Source: CAZPHU01 sp964419255 (GTDB lineage: Bacteria > Fibrobacterota > Chitinivibrionia > Chitinivibrionales > CAYFVL01). Taken from it: a stretch of 64,000 nt of DNA. The position numbers were made by a program, and so were the translations under genes. Positions 54,910 to 62,619 of the stretch are shown here, one piece after another; positions within the stretch are counted from its first letter, which is position 1, and every line of letters begins with the position of its first letter. The stretch is from assembly GCA_964419255.1 (NCBI GenBank), contig CAYQOU010000011.1, positions 9,362 through 73,361 on the forward strand, in the 5' to 3' direction. The notes beneath the pieces are model-generated. The model had not been told where the DNA came from, did no database searches, and saw nothing but the letters and a program-made list of their open reading frames with translations.

Positions 54910-55781
54910 AAACCATTTGTGCATGCATCTGTACTCTACTGACAATCGTCTGTACGGCTGCCGCGGATACGGAGCCTTTTTCCCCCGGCTTCGGGATGGC
55001 CACCCAGAGCACGGTTCTGTGGGAAAATTCCCCCGCGGCCCGACAGCCCTGGAGCGCATCAGCCCTGCATGGAAATGAAGACGTCCCATTTGGATTTGCC
55101 GCGGGGGCAGTAAGCTACTATTCCGACCTCCAGACGCTGACCGATATAGTGCAGGCGACTGCAGGCATCTGGTTTACTCGGAAAAGCATTACGGTGAAAC
55201 TTGCATACAGTCAACTCGACGCTCTGGGTCAATACTACCGCCAAAAAGCGTTTCTTTCGGCCGGCATACCCCTGTACTTTGTTGCGGACGTTCGAATCAG
55301 CATGGAGTGCGAACTGTTCAGGTGCGGCCTGAGCGGAACGGACGAGACGGAGGCATTTGCCACGGTCGGATGGACAGCCATGGTACGGCGAAAGATTGCA
55401 AACATTTCTCTCGCCTTCTCGCATTTTGTCGTTGAGAGTGCATCCGACGAGAGTTTTGAGCCCCCACTGACAATGTCCTGCAGGGTTAGTACCGTCAGAC
55501 ACCGCTACGGGGCACAGGGAATCGGATTCGACTACATCATGGAACACCGGACAAGATTTCGCTTCAGGCTGGGGCATGGCTTCTGGATACACGAGGCGTT
55601 TGGTGCCACATTTTCCATGGCCACAAATCCCGTGACTATTGGTCTTGGTGTCGAGCTTCAGTTTCCATCGATAGAAACGGGTGCGGCATATATGTTTCAT
55701 CCGGTCCTCGGATGGTCACGAGGAATCCACCTGATGTATCCGTGGAAGAAAACAAACAAAGAGGCAGGTCACTTGAAATAA
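54906..55781 (+). CDS. Exported PorV-like or other barrel protein, coupled to the lamin-tail gene
   Basis: 291 residues with a signal peptide ending near TAAAD. The start resembles outer-membrane proteins of the PorV/PorQ kind (SPGFGMATQSTVLWENSPAA), and strands alternate through the rest, for example ITVKLAYSQLDALGQYYRQK and TNPVTIGLGVELQFPSIETG. The ATG overlaps the TGA of the lamin-tail gene (ATGA), so the pair is co-translated, as are some secreted substrates and their outer-membrane helpers. It converges with the sigma-factor gene, overlapping its end by 13 nt. The family call is tentative. Confidence 0.62.
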   Translation: MKTICACICTLLTIVCTAAADTEPFSPGFGMATQSTVLWENSPAARQPWSASALHGNEDVPFGFAAGAVSYYSDLQTLTDIVQATAGIWFTRKSITVKLAYSQLDALGQYYRQKAFLSAGIPLYFVADVRISMECELFRCGLSGTDETEAFATVGWTAMVRRKIANISLAFSHFVVESASDESFEPPLTMSCRVSTVRHRYGAQGIGFDYIMEHRTRFRFRLGHGFWIHEAFGATFSMATNPVTIGLGVELQFPSIETGAAYMFHPVLGWSRGIHLMYPWKKTNKEAGHLK

Positions 55782-56623
55782 TTCATCAGACCATTATCCC
55801 TTGCGGCTCTCCTTAGCTTGTCGATCGCTTTTTCTTTTATCTGGCGGGCACGTTCGCGGGTGATGTTGAATCGCGCCCCGATTTCATCGAGAGTATGGGT
55901 GGTTTCTTTGCCAACACCAAAATACATCTTTACGACTTCCTTTTCCCTTCCGGAAAGAACGTCGAGGGTGCGATTTATTTCTTTTTGTAAAGAGTAGCAG
56001 ATCACCTCCGTGTCAGGGATATCCTGGCTATCATCATACAAAAAATCTATCATGCAGAAATCCTTGCCCGCTTCCAGTGGAGCATCGAGGCTCGAGTGGC
56101 CGTTTCCGATTTTCATGGTCTCGTGGACCTCATCTACATCGATACGTAACTCGCGGGCAATTTCGGATGGGTTTGGACTTCGATGGAAGCGCTGCTCCAG
56201 TGCTGCCTGCATTTTCCCGATCCGGTGAATGATACCCACTCTGTTAAGCGGAAGTTTTATTATACGCGACTGCTCGGCCAGGGCCTGAAGGATTGCCTGC
56301 CGAATCCACCATACCGCATAGCTGATGAATTTAAAATTTTTCCTCTCATCAAAGCGCCGTGCTGCACGAATCAACCCGAGATTACCCTCATTGATCAAAT
56401 CGCACAATCCCAGTCCCTGATTCTGATAGTTTCTGGCGACGCTGACCACAAACCGGAGATTTGACTTGATAAGCAGATTTAACGCGACTGGATCGCCCTT
56501 TCTTATCAGCGAGGCCAGCTCCTTTTCCCGCTGAATCGACAAGGTCGGATGCTTTCCTATCTCCTTGAGGTAAATGGAAAGGGTTCCTTCTTCCGATACG
56601 CCATTCGAATTTCCCACAGCCAT
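55769..56623 (-). CDS. RNA polymerase sigma factor, RpoD/RpoS family
   Basis: 284 residues. Region 1.2 starts LSIYLKEIGKHPTLSIQREK. Region 2 is NLRFVVSVARNYQNQGLGLC, DLINEGNLGLIRAARRFDER and FISYAVWWIRQAILQALAEQ. Region 4 is TLDEIGARFNITRERARQIK, a complete helix-turn-helix for the -35 element. It lacks the long region 1.1 of the primary factor, so it may be an alternative RpoS-type factor or a short primary form. GGGGGAAG lies just before the ATG. Confidence 0.95.
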   Translation of the reverse strand: MAVGNSNGVSEEGTLSIYLKEIGKHPTLSIQREKELASLIRKGDPVALNLLIKSNLRFVVSVARNYQNQGLGLCDLINEGNLGLIRAARRFDERKNFKFISYAVWWIRQAILQALAEQSRIIKLPLNRVGIIHRIGKMQAALEQRFHRSPNPSEIARELRIDVDEVHETMKIGNGHSSLDAPLEAGKDFCMIDFLYDDSQDIPDTEVICYSLQKEINRTLDVLSGREKEVVKMYFGVGKETTHTLDEIGARFNITRERARQIKEKAIDKLRRAARDNGLMNYFK

Positions 56624-56806
56624 CGCTTCCCCCTGCGCATTTGAAGCCGATTACACTGCTTTTATGAAATGGAATTTATTCGGTAAAAAAATAGTGCGCC
56701 CAATGAACCTGATCCGGCAAAAAAGGGAGCAGCTTTCTACTCCGTTTCCGCGCTGTCTATCCTTGAGAAATAAGATAGTTCTTTTTATTTGTTTATAGAG
56801 GATTTT

Positions 56807-56971
56807 TTATAGATTAGTTACAAAACCGGTCTCTACTGCTTTGCAGGGAATCACGCAATCCAGGCGCTGGTGCAGTGCGCGGGCATCCTGCACCATCTTT
56901 TCCACATCCGCGTCGGTACGCTTTTGATTGAGATGAAAAAGACCAAGCGATTTTACCCGAGTCTCGATCTC
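56807..56971 (-). pseudogene. C-terminal remnant of a metallo-beta-lactamase-fold protein
   Basis: The minus strand reads ETRVKSLGLFHLNQKRTDAD then VEKMVQDARALHQRLDCVIP, which resembles the tail of MBL-fold hydrolases (xLxLFHxxxxRTDxxVxxMVxxAR). It ends at 56807. Upstream the sequence turns into GC-rich palindromes, with no trace of the rest of the gene, so it seems truncated. Confidence 0.5.
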
Positions 56972-56973
56972 CT

Positions 56974-57062
56974 CCTCCCGCCTGCGGGAGGGGATAGCGG
57001 GGAGGAGCAAGACCGCTCGTTTCTATGAATGTGCTTTTGCCTTATCCCGTCCCGCACGCGGG
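56974..57062. repeat. REP-like GC-rich palindromes at the break of the MBL-type remnant
   Basis: CCTCCCGC/GCGGGAGG (56974-56991) and CCCGC/GCGGG (57050-57061) are hairpins separated by about 58 nt; GGATAGCGG and TTATCCCG around them look like an inverted pair. No coding frame. Confidence 0.5.
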
Positions 57063-57138
57063 AAGAGGAGGCCGGCCGGCTGAACGGATGAGGTGGTTTT
57101 GCCTCACCCGGGAACACTTTCCCCCCTTGATTTACCCT

Positions 57139-58287
57139 CTAGCTGGGCAGCTGGAAGTAAAATGTGGCACCATGCCCCACCTCCCCCTCGGCCCAGATCT
57201 TTCCTCCGCTTCGATTGATCGCCTTCTCCACCGTAGCCATCCCGACTCCCGTGCCGTGAAACTCACTCTCGGTGTGTAGTCGCTGAAAAGGCTGAAATAT
57301 CCGATCCACTTTCTGCATATCGAAACCTACACCGCTGTCACGCACAAAGAAAGTCGTTTTGCCATCAGAGTGCTTTTTCCCAAACTCGATCAGGGCTGAG
57401 GTGCTTTTGGAAGTATATTTCCACGCATTGCCCAGAAGGTTTTCCAGGATTATTCTCACCAAACCTATATCAGCGTGTACGACTAATTTGGGCTGGATTT
57501 GCACCTCTACCTCACGTTGAGGCTCGGCATTTCGGAATTTGCCGATGATTTGTTCGGCGACCACGCTCATGTCGATATCCACCGGGCTTATCTCCTGGCG
57601 TGAGACCCGCGAAAGCACCAGCATATCATCTATAAGCAGCTGCATCCGATCGATACCGTTTTTGATGTGATCCATATACATTCGGGCATCCCCCTGCAGG
57701 CGATCGCCATAGTCCTCCTCAAGCATTTCGCTGAATGACTTTATCGCCCAAAGCGGTGCGCGAAGGTCGTGGGATACTGAATAGGAAAAAGCCTGCATCT
57801 CCTGGTTAGCCGCCTGAAGCGACTCCTCGGCCTCGCGACGACGACGCAGCTCCTCGGCCACCCGGTACTGACTGCCGCGGGAGCGCAGACCGGTCCGTAC
57901 CGCCGACAGAAGCGTTCTGGCAAGCACCGGCCGTTGAAGCACCACCGCGTTTATGTCGGGTATCTCCCCGGTGACACTCGTCCAGATATAGTCGGGACTG
58001 ACCGCCGAGCCGGCCATCAGGATTATCGGAAAATCGGACCATTCGGGCTGGGATGCGATGATTCGAGCAAGAAGAGACTTTTTCTGACTGAGAAGCGCCT
58101 CTTCGGCCACGATTGCGGCGCCTGCTCCTTTTTCCATTTCCTCACAGAATGAGGAAAGATCATCACAGATGCAGGAATGAAGCTCAGCCTTCGACAGCAC
58201 CTCCTGCAACACGGGAGCATCCTGACTGGTTGGGGTCAAGATCAGTACCCGAAAACTGTCATCGCCATGGGGCTGTTGCATACTCAA
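57139..58287 (-). CDS. Sensor histidine kinase with degenerate N-terminal receiver, coupled to KaiC-like ATPase
   Basis: 382 residues. Residues 12-135 have a receiver-like fold (FRVLILTPTSQDAPVLQEVL) but the phospho-acceptor position reads VAEEA without Asp, so it is a pseudo-receiver. A coiled linker (about 140-165) leads to the phospho-acceptor His173 in SYSVSHDLRAPLWAIKSFSE, then the ATPase boxes ENLLGNAWKYTSKS, FVRDSGVGFDMQKVDRIFQPF-type region, and GTGVGMATVEKAINRSGG. The start overlaps the KaiC-like gene by 4 nt. No paired response regulator gene is next to it. Confidence 0.9.
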   Translation of the reverse strand: MSMQQPHGDDSFRVLILTPTSQDAPVLQEVLSKAELHSCICDDLSSFCEEMEKGAGAAIVAEEALLSQKKSLLARIIASQPEWSDFPIILMAGSAVSPDYIWTSVTGEIPDINAVVLQRPVLARTLLSAVRTGLRSRGSQYRVAEELRRRREAEESLQAANQEMQAFSYSVSHDLRAPLWAIKSFSEMLEEDYGDRLQGDARMYMDHIKNGIDRMQLLIDDMLVLSRVSRQEISPVDIDMSVVAEQIIGKFRNAEPQREVEVQIQPKLVVHADIGLVRIILENLLGNAWKYTSKSTSALIEFGKKHSDGKTTFFVRDSGVGFDMQKVDRIFQPFQRLHTESEFHGTGVGMATVEKAINRSGGKIWAEGEVGHGATFYFQLPS

Positions 58288-59759
58288 TCTTTGCTTCCGT
58301 TGGTTTTCAGATTCTTTCCGACATATCTTGGATTGCCGGAGATTATGCCTTCAAATTCCTCCAGAACCGGTCCGACTTGCACGCCGTTTTCGTCCATGAC
58401 CAGCTCGCGGATCGTCCGCTCATGCTCCCCTCCCCGCCTCTTCTGAACCGAGATGGATTTTCGCACCGAGCCCCGATATTCGAAATACCGCAACTTGATA
58501 ACCGTATCCGAAACGTATGATATTTCAAACGGAGCCTCTGTGATCAGTCCTGCGCCCCCCAGTTGAGCCATGGTAAGGAGAGTGACTACCCCCTTCAAAT
58601 TAAGAAAACTCGCAATCTCATGCAGGTGCACCGAGAGAAATTTTTCATTCGGAAGCGCATAGGCATATCCGTTAAGGCTGTCGATCACCACGATACTGAT
58701 TTCCTTTTGATTGACCGCCTCGGCAACCATATTGCTAAACTCCCCCGCGGTCAGCTCCGCGGGATTCACCTGCCGGACAATTACCAGGCCCTCGCTCATA
58801 TACTTTTGGATATCAATCCCCAGGCCCTGTGCGCGCTGAACGAATGTCTGAATCCGCTCATCGAAGCAGTAGATAAGCGACTTTTCTCCCCGCCGGGCGG
58901 CGGCCACCGCAAACTGGGTCGCCAGGGCCGATTTACCCGTACCGGCCGTGCCTTGAAAGAGGGTACAGGTCCCCTTGTCCAATCCTCCGCCCAAAAGAGC
59001 GTCGAATTCATCCATGCCGCTGCTCATCTTTTCACTGGGGAAAGAAACTCTCTGCTCTTTGCCGGCAATAAGTCGGGGGTAGACATGCAAGCCTCCCCTT
59101 TTTATGCGATAGTCGTGGAATCCGGAGATAAAATCGTGGCCCCGAAGCTTTTCTATCCGAAGCCGTCGACGCTCGGGTCCATAAAGCGGCTCGAGACGGT
59201 CCAGTTCGATCGAACCATGAACCACGGTTGTCACCGGGTCCTCGCCACTGCTGGTGTCGGTCAAAATGACGGTGCATTGACGGCTCGTCAGGTGATGTTT
59301 CAGCATCATAAGCTGCCGCTGATACCAGCTCAGCTCACGCGCCAGGAGTCGGATTTCACTGAGAGAATCTATCACCACCCGCTGCGGCTGGTATTCGTCG
59401 ATATGCTTTATCATTTTCTCGACCGTGCGGGGCAGCTCAACCTCCGCCGGATGAAGCATCGTCTGGGAAACCTCCTTTTGAGCAGGATCCATATGCATAT
59501 GCCGCACGGCAACCTTTTCAAGCGACCAGCCATGAGACCGGGCGATCTGTCTTATTTCCTCCTCGGTCTCCGAGGTGCCCAGATACAGGCTGCGCTCCCC
59601 AACCCTGGCCCCCTCAAGCAGAAACTGCATAGCCAGCGTGGTTTTCCCGCTTCCGCTTTTCCCGCTGATAACATACATCTGATTTCGGGGCAGCCCGCCC
59701 CGCAGCACCTGATCGAGACCCGGCACACCCGACTGCATGTATGTACTCATCGATGCCAT
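58284..59759 (-). CDS. KaiC-like double-domain RecA-fold ATPase
   Basis: 491 residues from ATG 59757-59759 (GGGGA 6 nt upstream). Domain 1 has VPGLDQVLRGGLPRNQMYVI, Walker A GKSGSGKTT (33-41) and Walker B RVVIDSLSEI. Domain 2 has MDEFDALLGGGLDKGTCTLF, Walker A GTAGTGKSA (around 270) and IVVIDSLNGYAYAL. This is the duplicated KaiC layout. Outside cyanobacteria such proteins are paired with histidine kinases and act in signalling whose output is mostly unknown. Here a kinase follows with a 4-nt overlap. Confidence 0.92.
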   Translation of the reverse strand: MASMSTYMQSGVPGLDQVLRGGLPRNQMYVISGKSGSGKTTLAMQFLLEGARVGERSLYLGTSETEEEIRQIARSHGWSLEKVAVRHMHMDPAQKEVSQTMLHPAEVELPRTVEKMIKHIDEYQPQRVVIDSLSEIRLLARELSWYQRQLMMLKHHLTSRQCTVILTDTSSGEDPVTTVVHGSIELDRLEPLYGPERRRLRIEKLRGHDFISGFHDYRIKRGGLHVYPRLIAGKEQRVSFPSEKMSSGMDEFDALLGGGLDKGTCTLFQGTAGTGKSALATQFAVAAARRGEKSLIYCFDERIQTFVQRAQGLGIDIQKYMSEGLVIVRQVNPAELTAGEFSNMVAEAVNQKEISIVVIDSLNGYAYALPNEKFLSVHLHEIASFLNLKGVVTLLTMAQLGGAGLITEAPFEISYVSDTVIKLRYFEYRGSVRKSISVQKRRGGEHERTIRELVMDENGVQVGPVLEEFEGIISGNPRYVGKNLKTNGSKD

Positions 59760-59989
59760 ATATTCCCCTTTTATTGGTATCATATGTCGAGGTATTCTGG
59801 TGTAATTCAGTCGTTCTCAAGAAAGGAACAATTACTATACCAATACCTGCTGTAAACAAAATAATCTTTTTTTTAAAAAAATGCCTATCCAAATTCCGGA
59901 GACGATGTTCATTTTGGAATTGATTCAATGGGGAGATGAGAGGATGTGTGAATGTGGAGATGTTTAAGGAAACAGTTCCGCCGCGTTTG

Positions 59990-60440
59990 TCATCCTCGCA
60001 AACGGCGCGAATCGGCTGAAAAACACCTTTTTACCCGATTTCGGCGGAAGATTCGGGTGCTGAAGTGCTCTGAAGGGTATTTTTTCTCAACGAATCACCT
60101 TCAAAATGCTTCCCAGGGCATTCTTTCCTGCAGAATCGGCCCCGGAGCACCTTTTCAGACGATTCTTCTTCGCAGAATGGGTCCGCGGAGGCTTCAGAAA
60201 CCCATTCACTCCCGCCAAAAGCTCCCAAAGGACTTTTTTAGACCATTCGTCGCAAAAAAACCGTCTGCCGCCCGCTTCACACGGCTATTCGTTGCTGCAG
60301 AATCGCGTTGCGGGCACTCCCAAGACCCATTCGTTGATAAAGAATCGATACATTTCCCTTTTCGGGGAGCCTTTCGTTACCAACGAAACGGGCTTTTGTG
60401 GCTTTGCAGAGAATTTCGGTAAAAAAGAACCGGTGTCTGA
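59990..60440. repeat. Degenerate 42-bp tandem repeat, about ten units
   Basis: Unit starts, marked by TTC, fall near 60079, 60121, 60163, 60205, 60246, 60288, 60330 and 60373, spaced 41-43 nt; two weaker units precede and one or two follow. A loose consensus is TTCnTTnnnGCAGAATCG, then nnCCGGAGnnCTT, then nnCAGACCCA. As 42 is divisible by 3, several frames stay open on both strands with 14-residue periods, but no ribosome site is seen. Confidence 0.75.
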
Positions 60441-60466
60441 AGAGATTGCAGAAGGATATGATTTTC

Positions 60467-60496
60467 GTGTAAGCCGCTTTCGAAAGCGGCTTACAC
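60467..60496. repeat. Perfect 30-bp palindrome
   Basis: GTGTAAGCCGCTTTC is followed directly by its exact reverse complement. There is no T tract on either side. It sits between the 42-bp repeat and the terminator of the next gene. Confidence 0.85.
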
Positions 60497-60516
60497 GACT
60501 GCCTCATCATTAATGA

Positions 60517-60550
60517 GAAAAGGACAGAACCGGCGATGCCGATTCTGTCC
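60517..60550 (-). terminator. Terminator of the unknown acidic-protein gene
   Basis: On the minus strand GGACAGAATCGGC pairs with GCCGGTTCTGTCC (one mismatch) around a 3-nt loop, then TTTT. It lies 39 nt past the stop. Confidence 0.8.
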
Positions 60551-60588
60551 CCGTGCTCGGAGCTCCAGAGAGCAGTTCGCACACACTC

Positions 60589-61395
60589 CTACTGATTGTC
60601 CGCGGGAGTGGTTGTGGTCTGTGAGCCGATTTGCGTCTGCGGTGCAGTCGCTGCCTGATCCTCACCCTCCTGAACTTTTTCTTCGCCGGAGGCTTTTCTG
60701 TAGGATGGCCGCACGCGATCGGCAAGTTTATCATAGCCGGCAAGAGAGTATATAGCGGATGTTATCCGTCCGATATTCACATACCCCTTCTTCCAGTCCT
60801 CTACGGCTATATCCCTGTCCCGCAACGCCTTCTGGTACTCACGCTCTTCCCGGTTGACCGTATCCAGCGACACCTTCGCCGCCTCGGCCAGCGCGCGCAA
60901 AGTCCGCCCTAAGGCAGCAGCATCGATTGCCGGCAGATTATCCAGTGTCGGCCCCAGGTCGGGATTGGTCTCGAGATGCGTTGCGGTCTTGAAAGCCTGC
61001 TTGATCAGCAATTCGATACTGGATACCGTCTCGCCTATCAGACCGTACTCTACGGCAACATCTTCTCCATAGGTCATCTCGATAATCGTTTTTAGCTTGA
61101 TCATAAGATTGCGGACACTATCCACATTATGATCGCGATTATCCCGATATTTGGAATCATCATCGATCTCCAGACCCAGGTTCTCATCGGCTTTGTACAT
61201 CACCTGCATGCAATTTTTCAGATACTTGTTTAAATACATCAGAAAGTCGTAGGTACGAAACGGCAGCGGTCCCACAATCGCTTCCAGCTTCTTATCCAAC
61301 GCCTCCCCACATTCGGGACCATGAACGGTGATGGCATTGTCGATATAACGACTGTGGCCCGCTCGATTGGCAACCATTCTTGATACAGTAGTCAC
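60589..61395 (-). CDS. Unassigned protein of 268 residues, mostly helical, cytosolic
   Basis: I start at GTG 61393-61395, which has AAAGGAG 5 nt upstream; the frame reads farther up, but those codons look non-coding. It begins VTTVSRMVANRAGHSRYIDN. The middle is helical and acidic (YKADENLGLEIDDDSKYRDN). The tail is low-complexity (EEKVQEGEDQAATAPQTQIG, then T/P-rich). No signal peptide, membrane span or known motif. A terminator follows. It is divergent from the OmpR-type pair, which may hint at shared control. Confidence 0.65.
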   Translation of the reverse strand: MTTVSRMVANRAGHSRYIDNAITVHGPECGEALDKKLEAIVGPLPFRTYDFLMYLNKYLKNCMQVMYKADENLGLEIDDDSKYRDNRDHNVDSVRNLMIKLKTIIEMTYGEDVAVEYGLIGETVSSIELLIKQAFKTATHLETNPDLGPTLDNLPAIDAAALGRTLRALAEAAKVSLDTVNREEREYQKALRDRDIAVEDWKKGYVNIGRITSAIYSLAGYDKLADRVRPSYRKASGEEKVQEGEDQAATAPQTQIGSQTTTTPADNQ

Positions 61396-61914
61396 GTAAT
61401 CTCCTTTATTAAATGGTGTGAAACAGCGACACATCAGAGCAGCGTCTGTGTGTCGAGCAGTATTGATTGATGTAACCGCCGGTTCAGTTAAAACCGACCC
61501 GTAGACACGGCGCGTGATCGACTCTACCGTCGTATCACTGCAATTTGCATCGCGCCGCCCAGACATTGTCTATCATCAGGCAACTCCTTTGTGAGAGATC
61601 ATACAGGAGAATCATCCCCAAAACACTCGGAAATGGAATGATCATTATTGTGACTCAAGTAATATATTTTTGGGCAAGAAAGGGTGAGAAGAATAAAATA
61701 ATTTTATTTAAAGCCCGATTCATCGAGGGGGCTATGGATACAGAAAGCGCCTGTTACAAATTGTTACACAATCGATATACTGCCGTGATATGAGAGTCGT
61801 ATTATTATAGAGCCGGATGAGATCGGCCGGATGGATACCCGGGTTTTCGGGGCACGACGGCTGTTTTTCCGGCGACTTTCAATCTTCCAGCCACAGAGAG
61901 TTCGGAAAGTTTTG
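61396..61914. other. Intergenic stretch of 519 nt between divergent genes
   Basis: Apart from the promoter/operator candidate at 61752-61781 I see nothing definite. A short ATG-led frame upstream of the response-regulator start is not supported. Confidence 0.5.
61752..61781 (+). promoter_or_regulatory. Candidate OmpR-family operator overlapping a promoter
   Basis: TGTTACA occurs at 61752-61758 and again at 61762-61768, a direct repeat with a 10-bp period (one helix turn) as in PhoB/OmpR/CpxR sites. TATACT at 61776-61781 could be the -10 element, so the repeat would sit at the -35 position, as in activated promoters. It lies about 130 nt before the response-regulator gene. Confidence 0.45.
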
Positions 61915-62601
61915 ATGATGAACGAAAAAATTCTTGTCATAGATGATGATAAAGAGCTAAATTCGCTTTTGCGCGACTATTTGGCCAATCATGGCTTTAG
62001 GGTCGATGCCGTGGAGCACCCGGAAAGCGGACTGCAGTATCTTGCGAAGGATGTGGTGGATGCGGTCATTCTGGATGTGATGCTGCCGGATATGGACGGG
62101 TTCAGCGTCCTCAGGGAGATTCGCAAAAACTATTCGGTGCCGGTTCTGATGCTTACCGCGCGGGGGGATGTTCACGACCGGATCGTGGGGCTGGAGATCG
62201 GCGCCGATGATTACCTTCCCAAACCGTTTGAGCCCCGGGAGCTGGTGGCGAGGCTGCGCTGCATTCTCCGGCGCTCCTCCGATGCCGTCCCCGCCACCAG
62301 TGAGCGGGCCGGAGAGCTGACGGTCAATTTCTCCGGCAGGAGTGTTACGTATAAGGATCAACCGATCAATCTTACCACAAACGAATTTGAGCTTCTGGGA
62401 TATCTGCTCCGCAACAAGGGGCGTGTACTTGACAGAAGCCAACTTATCGAGCATCTGCGTGGAATCGACTGGGAATCATCCGACCGCTCCGTGGATATGC
62501 TTATCAGCAGAATCCGTCAGAAACTGGGGGAGGATTCCCGCAACCCACGGTTCATAAAAACGATCACCGGGGTAGGCTATGTCTTCATTTCCGATCAGTA
62601 A
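61915..62601 (+). CDS. OmpR/PhoB-family response regulator
   Basis: 228 residues from the ATG at 61915 (GGAAAG 5 nt upstream). Receiver: ILVIDDDKELNSLLRDYLAN with Asp54 in VILDVMLPDMDGF, and switch lysine in DDYLPKPFEPRE. The winged-helix DNA-binding domain reads NLTTNEFELLGYLLRNKGRV and SVDMLISRIRQKLGEDSRNP, ending TGVGYVF. It is followed 18 nt later by its kinase. Closest in layout to CpxR; the signal is not known. Confidence 0.95.
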   Translation: MMNEKILVIDDDKELNSLLRDYLANHGFRVDAVEHPESGLQYLAKDVVDAVILDVMLPDMDGFSVLREIRKNYSVPVLMLTARGDVHDRIVGLEIGADDYLPKPFEPRELVARLRCILRRSSDAVPATSERAGELTVNFSGRSVTYKDQPINLTTNEFELLGYLLRNKGRVLDRSQLIEHLRGIDWESSDRSVDMLISRIRQKLGEDSRNPRFIKTITGVGYVFISDQ

Positions 62602-62619
62602 CCGCCCGGGTATACTTAT

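Larger units (their letters stand above)
59760..60588. other. Intergenic stretch of 829 nt with tandem repeat and hairpins
   Basis: Holds the upstream region of the KaiC-like gene, the degenerate 42-bp repeat (59990-60440), the palindrome (60467-60496) and the terminator (60517-60550). Long frames on both strands come from the repeat period of 42 and are not called. Confidence 0.6.

Noticed and set aside
58563..59855. A 430-codon plus-strand frame
   Set aside because: Antisense shadow of the KaiC-like gene; no motifs of its own.
59990..60440. 42-bp repeat considered as a CRISPR array or repeat protein gene
   Set aside because: Repeats are contiguous and diverged throughout, without constant repeat/unique spacer pattern; no start with ribosome site supports a protein.
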